From Lathyrus oleraceus (taxonomy: Eukaryota > Streptophyta > Magnoliopsida > Fabales > Fabaceae), in NCBI RefSeq assembly GCF_024323335.1, contig NC_066585.1, positions 536,356,082 to 536,420,081 of the forward strand: 64,000 nucleotides of DNA, written 5' to 3'. Of this stretch, positions 55,451-64,000 are shown piece after piece. The notes beneath the pieces were generated by a model, which ran no database searches, was not told the DNA's origin, and was given only the letters and a program-made list of their open reading frames with translations. The position numbers were made by a program, and so were the translations under genes. How positions within the stretch are numbered: position 1 is the first letter of the stretch; every line of letters starts with the position of its first letter.

Positions 55451-56642
55451 TACTCTCTTGGTTCATCATGATGATGTTTTGTTGTTGTTGAGATTTTTGG
55501 ATATTTGGATGAATCTAAGCTCCAATTACAATTGGTATGTTCTTCATAAGCTTAAACTATGTTTCATCGTACTTTTGTTTTTATGTTACTTTTGATTTTA
55601 TTTGGTAGACTCATCTTAATAATTAACAGTCTTTTATTATATAATTAATTACCATGTTTTGTTGTAATTTTAAGAAAAATTACTTTTGATTTATTTATTA
55701 TTATTATTATTAACTTTTAAACAAGGGTCTTAATCACATTTCACATAAAACTTTTGTAGTAAAGATGTTGTGTATTTAGCATAAAAGCTTTTTGTAGTTA
55801 AGGGTGTTGCTGTTGTAACGAAGTGAATTAACTTCAATTTTTTTATTATAAAAGTTGTGAATAGTAATATTAATATCAACATCTTTTAATATTGTTGTGG
55901 TCATTTTTAGAGTAATATATCGTTTTTTAGAACCTTGATTATTATAAAAAAATAAATGTTTATTATATCTAATTTATAAAGTGGAAGAAATGGAATGTTA
56001 GAAGAGAGTCATTACTAAGTTTATTAACCAAGTTTATTACAAGTCTAATATCTATTTCTTGTTTTGCTTCAGAAGTTTCCAGATTATATGATTCTCTATG
56101 AACCACATGAATTATTTAGTTTATAGGTTTCCTTTTTTAGGTTATGATGCACATTATTAAATCATTATATGGAAGATTTTTGTTGCTTCAATTGTTTAAG
56201 GTAAAAAGTTATTAATAATTCAGTGTTAGAGAAACTAGAGTATAAGAAATGATGAACCGTTTGAACTTGAGAAACGCCACAAATTTGTGTTGAAGTTAAA
56301 GAAAAAGGTTCTCTTGAGAAGAATTTATCAGTTCCATTTTTCACAGAATATATTAGTTTTAAATTAAAATATGAGAAGATGTGTATATTGTGGTCCATAT
56401 GAGTTTTGTTTTATTCAACAAAAAATAATCATTTTTTATTGATGTAAAAGTTAGTATTTCACATTTAAATTCAACAAAATATTAGTCTGAATTTCTCACA
56501 TCATATAACAATTAATATTATTTTTTTACAATTAAATAATTAAATCGAAATTGAATAGAACTATCACTTAAGATCTAAACTTAGAACTTCACAAAATATT
56601 TTTAATTAAACCATAAAAATACAGAACTTGTATTTATTTTTT
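55451..56642 (+). other. Probable rest of the MIR390 primary transcript and intron
   Basis: Downstream of the hairpin, ATTG|GTATGT at 55534/55535 is a good donor. TTTTGCTTCAG|A at 56072/56073 is a good acceptor after a T-rich tract. A 538-bp intron would give a spliced primary transcript. No protein frame is present. The rest is AT-rich. Confidence 0.35.
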
Positions 56643-56776
56643 ATTACAATTAAATCGAGATCAATTTATACAATATTTCCTAGCCATCAATCTAAACTCT
56701 AATATTTTTTATTACAATTAAATCGAGACTAATTTATACGATATTTCCTAGCCATCAATCTAAACTCTAATACAAT
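56643..56776. repeat. 68-bp tandem duplication
   Basis: ATTACAATTAAATCGAGA starts at 56643 and 56711. Both units continue ATATTTCCTAGCCATCAATC and end TAAACTCTAATA. A more degraded third copy may lie upstream near 56526. Confidence 0.85.
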
Positions 56777-56835
56777 TTATTGAAGTTAGAGGATTGTTGA
56801 AAAAAACAACAATACAATATTCTAAAATATTTGTA

Positions 56836-57166
56836 ATATTTAGGGCTGAAAATGAAATGAGTGAGTCGAGTCGAACTAATCTCAGTTTGGCTCAATAAGA
56901 ATTGGTTCATTTTAAAATTCAACTAGAATTAAACACAATTTGTTTTAAAGTTTAAATTCGACTCATTTTAAATTTACGAACAACTCGCTTCAATTCAATA
57001 AGTTCATCTATTTTATTTCACAAACTTATAAGTCATTTTTTTTAAATCTATTTTTTTATATATATTTAATATTTTAAATTAATATTTTTTTTAAATAAAA
57101 TTAAAATTATAATATTAAAAGAAAATAAAGATCTAAGATTTAGAATAAATCTTTAAAATCTATTTT

Positions 57167-57235
<69 letters not shown>

Positions 57236-57393
57236 CATGGATATAACTAATTGAATTATACATAGTTTAATTTCAACTCATTTAATTAACGAATTTAATT
57301 TTTACTATAATTTGATGAACTAAGTTCAACAATTTAATTATCAACTCGAATTTTAAATAATATTCGAATTAATTCGATTTATTATCGACCTTT
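56836..57393. mobile_element. Probable non-autonomous hAT-type element
   Basis: The left end TAGGGCTGAAAATGAAATGA followed by GTGAGTCGAGTCGAAC resembles 'AGGGGTGAAAACGAGCCGAG'-type hAT derivatives. The reversed right end AAAGGTCGATAATAAATCG is a weak inverted match. Repeated GACTCATTT and AACTCG words fill the interior, and an AT microsatellite has expanded inside. Confidence 0.4.
57170..57231. repeat. (TA)n microsatellite
   Basis: About 60 bp of uninterrupted TA lies inside the hAT-like element. Confidence 0.95.
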
Positions 57394-58546
57394 ATTATAT
57401 TAATCACTTTTCTTAGTAACATTTAACAACTCATCATTGAACCCCACCAATGTGAAATTCAAACGCATTATCAAACTCTATTGTTAACAATGTAGATATT
57501 TTAAAGACTAGAAGTACAATATTTCCATTAGATGTTGCAGGACAATGATATGAGAATATATGATACAAAAAATGAATATAAGAAATTAAAAGAGAGTATA
57601 TAATATGATGTGAATTTAGGTAGATAATGTCACATGGGATGATGGAATAAGAGATGTTGACTACTCCCAACTTCGTAGAAGCAACGTTGTTTGTAAGTCC
57701 AAATTCCCATGATTTTGGTTGCCCAACGTTGAAGCTATAGTTTCCGCAATTCAATATGTCTCTGCCCCCACACTTTAATTATGTCATATAGTTTCCCATT
57801 TAAATCTAGTGGGGTTCTAAACTACAATATGTATCTTATCGTATATTTCAATTGCAATGTTTGTCCATATATACACCTCACCCTCTCTCAATATTATAAA
57901 ATTATTTATTTATTTATTTAATCAACAATATATATATATACTCGTTAATAATTATGTCTTATGTTTGAGATTTATTATTTTTTTTTAATTTTTTTTTAAT
58001 TGTCTTGTTTCACTGTTTTAAGATCTCTTAATAAAGATGTTATTTGAGTAATCATTGAATTAGTAAAATCGAGTTTATCCCTTAATTTAAGATCATGTTG
58101 ACCTTGAAGTCAAGGGAACTCACCCTTATGTCTGTCTTTGTGATGGACTTTTTTGTGTTTGTTTGATATCATTCCAAGCTTGTCCATCTTTTATGAAGTT
58201 CTTACTCTATAACAATTTATAAGAAAAAGTCAGTATTGCACATTTATAAAAAAAAATTGTGTCTCTTTTATATATGTTTTACAAGAAAATATAAAAATAA
58301 TTGTAATTCATTGTTGTTTATGAAAAATTAAAAATAAAGAAAATTAAATATAATTTAGATTTAATTTTACTTTTGAAATATGATTTTTTAGCATAAAATG
58401 CTCAAATGCATTTTTATCAAAATAATTTCTTTTTATAGAATTTGTAACAGAAAAGAGCATTACCGAGAGAGTATTCTCAAGGATCTTGGCAAGACTCGTG
58501 TTTAAAGGGTTGATCTGACTGAGTCTTGATAATTATATGTGAAAAA
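57394..58546. other. Gene-free stretch
   Basis: The minus-strand 106-codon frame at 57434-57754 has no recognisable domain and is composed of hydrophobic and Ser/His-rich low-complexity sequence. A plus-strand CCATATATACACCTCACC at about 57869 followed by CTCTCTC looks like a core promoter, but no frame or RNA gene follows it. The remainder is AT-rich. Confidence 0.4.
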
Positions 58547-58624
58547 AATAAATATACGGATCCAAAGTCCCACAAAAATAAGGCAAAAATAAATATATTG
58601 ATCCATAGTCCCAAAACACAAGGC
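58547..58624. repeat. 41-bp tandem duplication
   Basis: AATAAATATACGGATCCAAA, then GTCCCACAAAAATAAGGC, recurs as AATAAATATATTGATCCATA then GTCCCAAAACACAAGGC. Confidence 0.75.
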
Positions 58625-59100
58625 GTGTAGGGAGAAATGACTTGAGTGACAAACCTTGATATGTCATTATAGATATGTTGAAACACAATTTCTCAAACAC
58701 GAGACATGTAGGAGTGAAGTGCTTTAAGGCGGGTTTGTAAGATTGTTTAGTTTTTTAGAAGATCAAAGTTGAAAATATTTTGAATTGTCCGATTCTAAAT
58801 AGAACGAATTCATTTTCCCGATCCAGGGCCGAGCCTACCTCATAGGTCATTGGATATGATTCGTGATCGATCAAAGTGGTCAATATGGTGGATTTATCTT
58901 TATAACTCGAGGAGTGCACAATAGTTATAGTCTAGTTTTGCATTGGCAAAGTCATGAGTTTTATAAAAGTTCAATCTTATTATTAGTTTTTACTCGCTTC
59001 CTCGTTTATTAGCGCGTTGGTATAAGCGAATTTCGTTTTCGCTGTTTGTTTTCATTTTGAGGGAGTAAGAATATCCTGTAGGACGCAATGATATCCCGTA
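58625..59100. other. Moderate-GC stretch, unassigned (LTR-like composition)
   Basis: There is no coding frame or known motif. The composition is richer in G/C than the flanks, and it leads into the 56-bp repeat, so it may be part of an unrecognised LTR. Confidence 0.3.
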
Positions 59101-59340
59101 GAGTTTAAACAATAATATTCCATAAGAATTTATTCGTAGGGTTCCACCAATATTGTCTCGGAGGGAGTCACATGTAGTCATAAAGATATACTTTAGAGTT
59201 CCAACAATAATACCTCGTCGGGAGTCACTCATGGACACAAGAATACTCCTTAAGGTTTCAACAATTACTCCTCATAGAATGTCATTCGTAGACACAAGGA
59301 TATCTGGAGGGTTTTGACAAAATACTCCTTAGGTCCTTGA
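59101..59340. repeat. Degenerate ~56-bp tandem repeat
   Basis: Units start GGGTTCCACCAATATT (59139), GAGTTCCAACAATAAT (59195), AGGTTTCAACAATTAC (59252) and GGGTTTTGACAAAATA (59308). A short unit GAGTTTAAACAATAAT stands at 59101. Each has a GGGAGTCACTCATGGACACAA-like middle and a GATATACTTTA-like end. Identity is moderate, but the 56-57-bp period is regular. Confidence 0.75.
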
Positions 59341-60027
59341 AGATGTTATGCCTCATTTCAAATACATAGTTGTTTTTCCATTACTGATAATTTAAATAGG
59401 AAATCGTTTGTCACATAAAATTTTCTTTCAAAGTTGCCAAAGCTTGAACTTTCATAAAAAAAATTCATCAAAGTTTTTATTTCAGTAAATTTTTTACAAG
59501 ACACGGTATTTCTAAAACACAGTAAACAATGAAGCGTCATGAAAGTGTAAACAATCTTGTTCAATTTTCAATCCCATATGCATGTTAATAAGAACCTACA
59601 AAGTTGTAGCAGATGATAGAAATGGTATTAATAGATTTATCATATTGGAAACAACAAGTAAATCAGTTTCATAATTCTAATTCAGTGACTGATTACACGG
59701 TTATCAAAGTTCATATCAAAGTTGATCGTATTCAAGACCTTAGACATGCAAATGCAGTCACACATAGCCAAAAAAGAAAAATACTAACAAACATAGCACA
59801 TAAATAGCAAAGAGAAGAAACAATCAAATCAAAAACCATAAGACTGTTTTCACTTGAAGACAATTGATCAAGCAAGTCATTCAACTCCTTTATCGTCAAT
59901 CCACCTGAGTTTGTAGGGGTTTGTTGCTTGTCTGTCTAGTTATATTTTTAGTAATTGAGACCCTCACCCTTAGTTCTTTTCACAACTATTAGATTTAGAT
60001 TTGTGATTTTTTGTTAAAAGTACTTTT
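59341..60027. other. Gene-free stretch
   Basis: Two short frames (minus 59358-59564, plus 59613-59807) match nothing I know. No repeats stand out. Confidence 0.35.
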
Positions 60028-60170
60028 TCTTGGTCAAATAGTCTAGTGGGTGGAATTCACCATTTAAAGGTGAACAAGTGAGATGTCGTGGGTTCGAACC
60101 TGTACCCCTAAATATGATGTTCATGCACAACTATCAACTGAGTCGATTAAGAACCTACAAAAGTGAGATT
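60028..60170 (+). mobile_element. tRNA-derived SINE
   Basis: The A-box-like ATAGTCTAGTGGGTGGAATT (60039) and a B box GGTTCGAACC (60091-60100), preceded by GATGTCGTG, have the internal pol III promoter layout of plant SINEs, about 50 bp apart. The sequence fits 'GGTCAAATAGTCTAGTGG...GGGTTCGAACC' SINE heads from memory. The 3' end near 60170 is approximate and no poly-A/T tail is clear. Confidence 0.6.
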
Positions 60171-60179
60171 TGCTTGCAT

Positions 60180-61360
60180 GCATATAAATCAGATCTTTAA
60201 ATAAAAGTCAACGTAAAATGGTTCAAGTCAACCATATCATGATTTGAATCAAGAAACTTTTATAGACATGATTCAAGTCAGAAAATCCTTCAGTCAAGTC
60301 ATTATTCAATTCAAAAAAATGCTTGACTTGAATCATGAAATCTTATTTTCCCCATGATTTTGGTTTGGAAAAAGTAACTCGAGTCAGAGAAAACCTTGAC
60401 TTGAAACATGAGCAAATTTTAGAATTGATTTAATTCCTCACATGACTAGAATCATGAGGTACCTTGAATCGAATCACAATTTCGTTTGAATTGAATCATG
60501 AAAGACTTCTTCATTTTGGAACTCATATTAGTAAACGTCACTTGATTCATGCATTTACTTGATTTGAATCGCATGACTCAAGTTATGACTTGAATTAAAC
60601 TTGTGAAATATAAACTTTATCATCTTGATTCAAGTTACACTCTCACTTGAATCTAATCATCCTTTTTCCTTTGTCTCGAATCAAAGTATCGTTTTTACTC
60701 AACTTTAGTGTTTTATCTCTATCACATATAAAAGCAAAATTTTCTCTATCTAGTTCATAAATTGCAAAAATAATTATGCATAACCTTCATAATTTTTTTA
60801 AAAAAAACTTGTGACTGTTTCGTCAATCACACAAGTTTTATCTCAAATTAACATTAAAGAAAAGCTTCCTTGAGTGTTAATTTCCCGAGTTGTAAACAAG
60901 GGTTATCTGAGATTTTTATAAAGACTTCATTTTCAACCTCTAGTCAAAAACACAATTGTTGAGTGTTTTTCAACTCTAAAAGAAAACGTGAGATCTTGCT
61001 ATGAAGAGATTCATTAAATGTTCTAATGTTCTTGTGAGGATTATTTGTTTACAGATTAAACAATCAGTTTGTGATTATGTTTTCTGGATATTGACATCCA
61101 ATTAAGAAAAATAAGAGTTTCTTCTCCAAGAGAATTTCGGTAGGGTCGAGTGAAGATAGTTATGGACGAGCTTGTATCACCTTTAACAAGTTCAAAGACT
61201 CATACAAAGAAATTTCGTTAGAGGTTCAATATAGACACGAATACTAATAATTGATATCTTTATTCATTGTTGCAACTTACTATTGTTGTATTGGTTAGTA
61301 TACAAGTGATCGTCTATTAGTTAATATAATAACAACTAAAGTTGTGGCTATATGCTATTG
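60180..61360 (+). mobile_element. Copia (SIRE/Maximus-like) LTR-type stretch
   Basis: 60215-60680 is dense in degenerate TTGAATCATGA / TCATGATTCAAGTC words in both orientations. This recalls legume SIRE LTRs that repeat GAATCGATTCA. The downstream part (60880-61350) has no coding frames. Boundaries are not defined, and the assignment rests on composition only. Confidence 0.35.
60215..60680. repeat. Dispersed TTGAATCATGA-type short repeats
   Basis: More than ten imperfect copies of (GAC)TTGAATCATGA or its complement lie at irregular spacing, for example ATTTGAATCAAG (60243), CTTGACTTGAATCATGAAA (60324), ATTGAATCATGAAAGAC (60498), GACTTGAATTAAAC (60588) and CACTTGAATCTAATC (60645). Confidence 0.6.
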
Positions 61361-61375
61361 TTGGGAGTTCTATCA

Positions 61376-62560
61376 TGTCAAAGAACAGAAAAGATGCAAT
61401 TGCAACTACTGAGTGAATGACACTCAATGATCATCAAGGACAACACAATAGTAACTGGGCTCAAAGAAAGAGTGGTATCATGGAGTTTAATACCAATGAT
61501 GTTACTCTAGCACAAAATAAGTTGTTGACACAAACATTGGATGAGCTGCCCAAGTAGTTGTCTAAACTGCTACAACAATTAAAAGAGATGCATGAAATAA
61601 TACAACAAAGGCATATTGCATTTTGAGAATTATGCAAGACTCATTATCCAACTGGATTTCCCCCTTAATTGCTGCAGAAGTAAACTATGTAGACAACCAA
61701 CAAAGGCTTGGGCAACTTTTAAGCAACAACTTCCCAAAGGACAAAAATATCAATCAAGGATGGAGATTTAAAGTCGATCCATTCAATAGACACCCTTTTA
61801 AGCACTATACACAAACACATCCACAAAGAGTCAAAGAAACAAAGTTAGAGGATTTTTTTTCACTTGATGTAGGTGTCTATGGCCAGCAAGAAAAACACTG
61901 AAGCCTCCATAAAGACCATGAAGACTCAAGTCAGCCAATAAGCTAAAAAGTTAGCTAATATCCCAAATAACACATTTAGTGCTAACACCCAGAAAAACTC
62001 AAAATAGAAATGTAATATGGTTGAGGATGATAATATCATTGTTGTTGAGGTCATGGAAGAAGAATCAGAAGAACCTAGGCTAGAAAACTCGTAGTAGGGA
62101 ATCTATAAAGTTATCCAACAAACTTTACTCTAGAAGAAAACAGGCTCTAGTGTAGTAGTATTACATATCTAAATAGGTAGTATGGAAATTGTAAATGCAA
62201 TTATTGACTTGGGTGAACATGTAAACATAATACCATTATCAGTGGTAAGAAAATTGGGGACCTCAAAATAGATCCAACTTGAACAATACTATAGATGGTA
62301 GACAAAACTTGTAGGAAACCAAAGAGACTTATTAATGATATATTGATCAAGATTGACAAGTTCTCATTTCCTGTAGATATCATGGTACTGGACATTAAGG
62401 CAAACCCAAAGATACCTCTCATTCTGGGATGACCATTCATGAAGACGACAAGGACGTTGGTAGACATTGACAAAAGGTCAATAGAAAGTGACAATCAAAG
62501 AACGTGAGGTATGTTTTAAGGTAATATGTATTACGTGACACTAGTAATTGTGAAGTTGTT
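61376..62560 (+). pseudogene. Athila/Cyclops-type gag C-terminus and protease
   Basis: The gag part has MEFNTNDVTLAQNKLLTQTL then QLKEMHEIIQ near 61480, and a knuckle-like ELCKTHYPTGF near 61627 with its first Cys now a stop. A frame VNYVDNQQRLGQLLSNNFPK follows near 61683. The acidic linker VVEVMEEESEEPRLE is near 62041. The protease has MEIVNAIIDLGEHVNIIPLS near 62182, where the family has ALIDLGSSINLMPLS, keeping the D-x-G catalytic turn. It continues SFPVDIMVLDIKANPKIPLI near 62368, then LG-PFMKT. Stops at about 61411, 61556, 61625, 62092 and others break it. At 62572 comes AGCGCTTGTTGGGAGGTAAC, a phrase common downstream of this gene in legume Athila-type elements. Confidence 0.8.
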
Positions 62561-63169
62561 GATGTTAAACAAGCGCTTGTTGGGAGGTAACCCAATCCAT
62601 TTTTATCGTTTTTTAGTTAGTATTTTCATTTTTTTCAAAAATCACAATGATGGAAGCAAAATGCAAAAGGGAGACTAAAGGGCAGCTTGATAAGAGAACT
62701 TTGGTACATGCTAGTTCTCGTCAAGCACCCCCAGTGAAAAAACCAAAAGCCAAAACACGTGCTCTTGACTAGTACGGATGAGATCGCCTTGTGAGAGACT
62801 GATGGCAATCGTCATTACGTGATTTTTATGAGGAAATTCGGGTGAATTCAGAAGAATAATGATCAAAATCCATGTAAAAGTGTGAAGAATTGAGTAAAAA
62901 GCCAAGGCAAGGAAGAAACAAAGACTTAGTGAGATAATAATTTAATTGAAACTCAAAAGATGCATAGTTCATCAACAAGTAAAAATAAAGGGATTCAATA
63001 ATAAATACCTAATCTCCTTTCCCGCTTTGATTTCATATTTTTAATTTCTCGTTTTAGAACCACTTTTCTAATGAAAAAAACCCTTTTAATTACTTAATTT
63101 TGCACATGATTTTCTTGTTAAATTACAATCTTTGTTGATACAATCTTTTTATTATTAATTTGAATTATC
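62561..63169 (+). other. Athila-type non-coding region
   Basis: This follows the protease with no RT, RNase H or integrase. It probably comprises a post-coding segment and LTR sequence leading to the primer site at about 63200. The short minus-strand frame at 62711-62905 is not recognisable. Confidence 0.4.
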
Positions 63170-63220
63170 GACACACTTGCCGAGTGGTCATCAAGTTTTT
63201 GGCGTCGTTTCCGGAGATTG
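63170..63220 (+). promoter_or_regulatory. Athila-type LTR end and tRNA-Asp-like primer site
   Basis: TCGACACACTTGCCGAGTGG is followed by TTTTTGGCGTCGTTTCCGGA. This is close to TGGCGCCGTTGCCGGGGA, the primer site used by Athila-type elements (complementary to tRNA-Asp). The leader 63221-63440 is T-rich, as in these elements. Confidence 0.65.
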
Positions 63221-63444
63221 TTGATTCAAAAAGGCAATTTAGTGCAACACTTTTAGTTTTTAATTTTAATTTTAATTTTTAGTTTTCATTTTTAACTTTT
63301 GAAATTTATATTTTATTTCTAATTTTTATTTTGTTATTAATTTTATTTCTATTTTTGTTTTATTTGGTGCGGTACTACTAAGGTATTTCTTGTTTGTTTA
63401 TGTGAGGTATCGCTTCAACCCCGAAATCAAAAGAACATTATGCA

Positions 63445-63542
63445 TGTAACACCCTACTTCCCGACTCGAGATTTTAATAATTAAATAAAAAATAATCACC
63501 AAGCATGATGCTACTCACAACCATTAAACCAAATTGAACCAC

Positions 63543-63592
<50 letters not shown>

Positions 63593-64000
63593 TCGTTTGA
63601 TAAGCAACGGAATTACAAAAAAACACTTGGCATAAAAGTCTCAACAAAATTATTAGTTTGAAAAGGCGGTTGATCGCAAAATAGAAATCAAAACAGAAAG
63701 ATATGCAACATAAACAAATATAGAACAACCCAATCCCCTTGTGTTACGTATCAGAGAGAATACAATTATAGATCCGAACGACAAGCAACTAAAGAGGCCT
63801 AACACCATCCTCAACCTCAAGCTCCTACTTAGGTACCTGATTATCTGTACTCCAGAGGAGCATAGGTGCAACAACACAAAAGGGGTAGAAATATATTCAA
63901 ATAATAAATGACGCATAAACATCTAGGATAGATTCACACATATACACAATTATCCATATACTCAGAAAACACCAATATCATGTATTCACATCTCACCCAC
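63445..64000 (-). mobile_element. Gypsy (Tekay-like) LTR, minus orientation, runs off the window
   Basis: TGTAACACCCTACTTCCCGA at 63445 is, on the minus strand, an LTR 3' end ...GTAGGGTGTTACA. It parallels the ends ...TTTAGGGTGTTACA at 14276 and 17664. The minus-strand text further in (CTCCTCTGGAGTACAGATAA, TCAGGTACC) resembles the U5-proximal part of such LTRs. No primer site is seen next to it, so it has probably inserted as a solo or broken LTR into the Athila leader. The minus-strand frames at 63474-63922 are LTR noise plus the AAT repeat. Confidence 0.5.
63544..63591. repeat. (AAT)n microsatellite
   Basis: About 16 AAT repeats lie inside the minus-strand LTR. The poly-Tyr run in the opposite frame is its translation. 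Confidence 0.95.

Noticed and set aside
57434..57754. 106-codon minus-strand reading frame
   Set aside because: No recognisable domain, low-complexity hydrophobic and Ser/His content, no promoter or splice context. Kept only as part of a gene-free stretch.
57860..57900. Core-promoter-like CCATATATACACC plus CTCTCTC
   Set aside because: No reading frame, hairpin RNA or conserved transcript follows; AT-rich chance matches are common here.
58090..58115. TTGACCTTGAAGTCAAGG resembling the TAS3 tasiARF core
   Set aside because: Only TTGACCTTG matches; it is a short palindrome (CCTTGA/TCAAGG) and there is no miR390 target site nearby.
63474..63922. Minus-strand frames of 84-89 codons with a poly-Tyr run
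   Set aside because: The Tyr run is the AAT microsatellite read in reverse; the rest is LTR sequence.

Overview
The window is AT-rich plant nuclear DNA from a legume, most likely a large-genome tribe such as Fabeae (pea, vetch, lentil, Lathyrus). The basis is the repeat content: Ogre-type LTRs starting TGTCATACCCCAAAAT, SIRE/Maximus-type Copia, Athila/Cyclops-type Gypsy with a tRNA-Asp-type primer site, Tekay-type Gypsy LTRs, legume MITEs, and one conserved plant microRNA gene. No intact protein-coding gene is visible. Almost every long reading frame is a decayed transposon fragment or a translated simple repeat.

Layout. 1-5300: a MITE, a decayed MULE transposase with one recognisable intron, then about eight 42-bp degenerate repeats. 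5330-9700: three tandem, progressively shortened units of an LTR element carrying a gag-like 'putative gypsy type transposon' domain, a further copy of that domain on the minus strand, and LTR promoter remnants. 10600-11800: two MITEs and AT microsatellites. 12110-17664: a Tekay-like Gypsy element with LTR, primer site, gag, protease and half of the reverse transcriptase, then a deletion running into a truncated 3' LTR. 17665-18870: an Athila-type LTR. 19430-26000: a Copia element whose gag lies on the plus strand while its protease-to-RNase H half lies on the minus strand, interrupted by an Ogre-type LTR. 26130-28560: a Copia integrase scrap, a LINE and a second Copia RT-RNase H. 31599-36000: Ogre LTR, a 163-bp tandem repeat and Athila protease. 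36109-36900: a CACTA end and TTG-rich duplications. 38736-41037: a minus-strand LINE abutting a complete TRIM element. 41808-45960: a Copia element with a multi-LTR TRIM array inserted in its reverse transcriptase. 47187-53915: a MuDR-type N-terminus, then a SIRE Copia that is fused mid-RT to Gypsy RT-RNase H-integrase. 53920-54910: a DNA element with a 64-bp foldback and a second Stowaway-like MITE.

The one convincing host gene is MIR390, with the mature miR390 at 55329-55349 and the star strand at 55419-55439. The duplex pairs at 18 of 19 positions with 2-nt 3' overhangs, and a TATA box lies at 55142-55149. In plants miR390 programmes AGO7 to cut TAS3 transcripts, releasing tasiRNAs that restrain ARF3/4 (established knowledge). 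A possible downstream intron (55535-56072) suggests a spliced primary transcript.

56600-64000 holds tandem duplications, a probable hAT-type element, a tRNA-derived SINE, a Copia LTR-like stretch rich in TTGAATCATGA words, an Athila gag-protease pseudogene, an Athila primer site and the end of a minus-strand Gypsy LTR that runs off the window. I see no coding system that looks new. The unusual material is structural: rearranged, chimeric and nested retroelements around an isolated microRNA locus.
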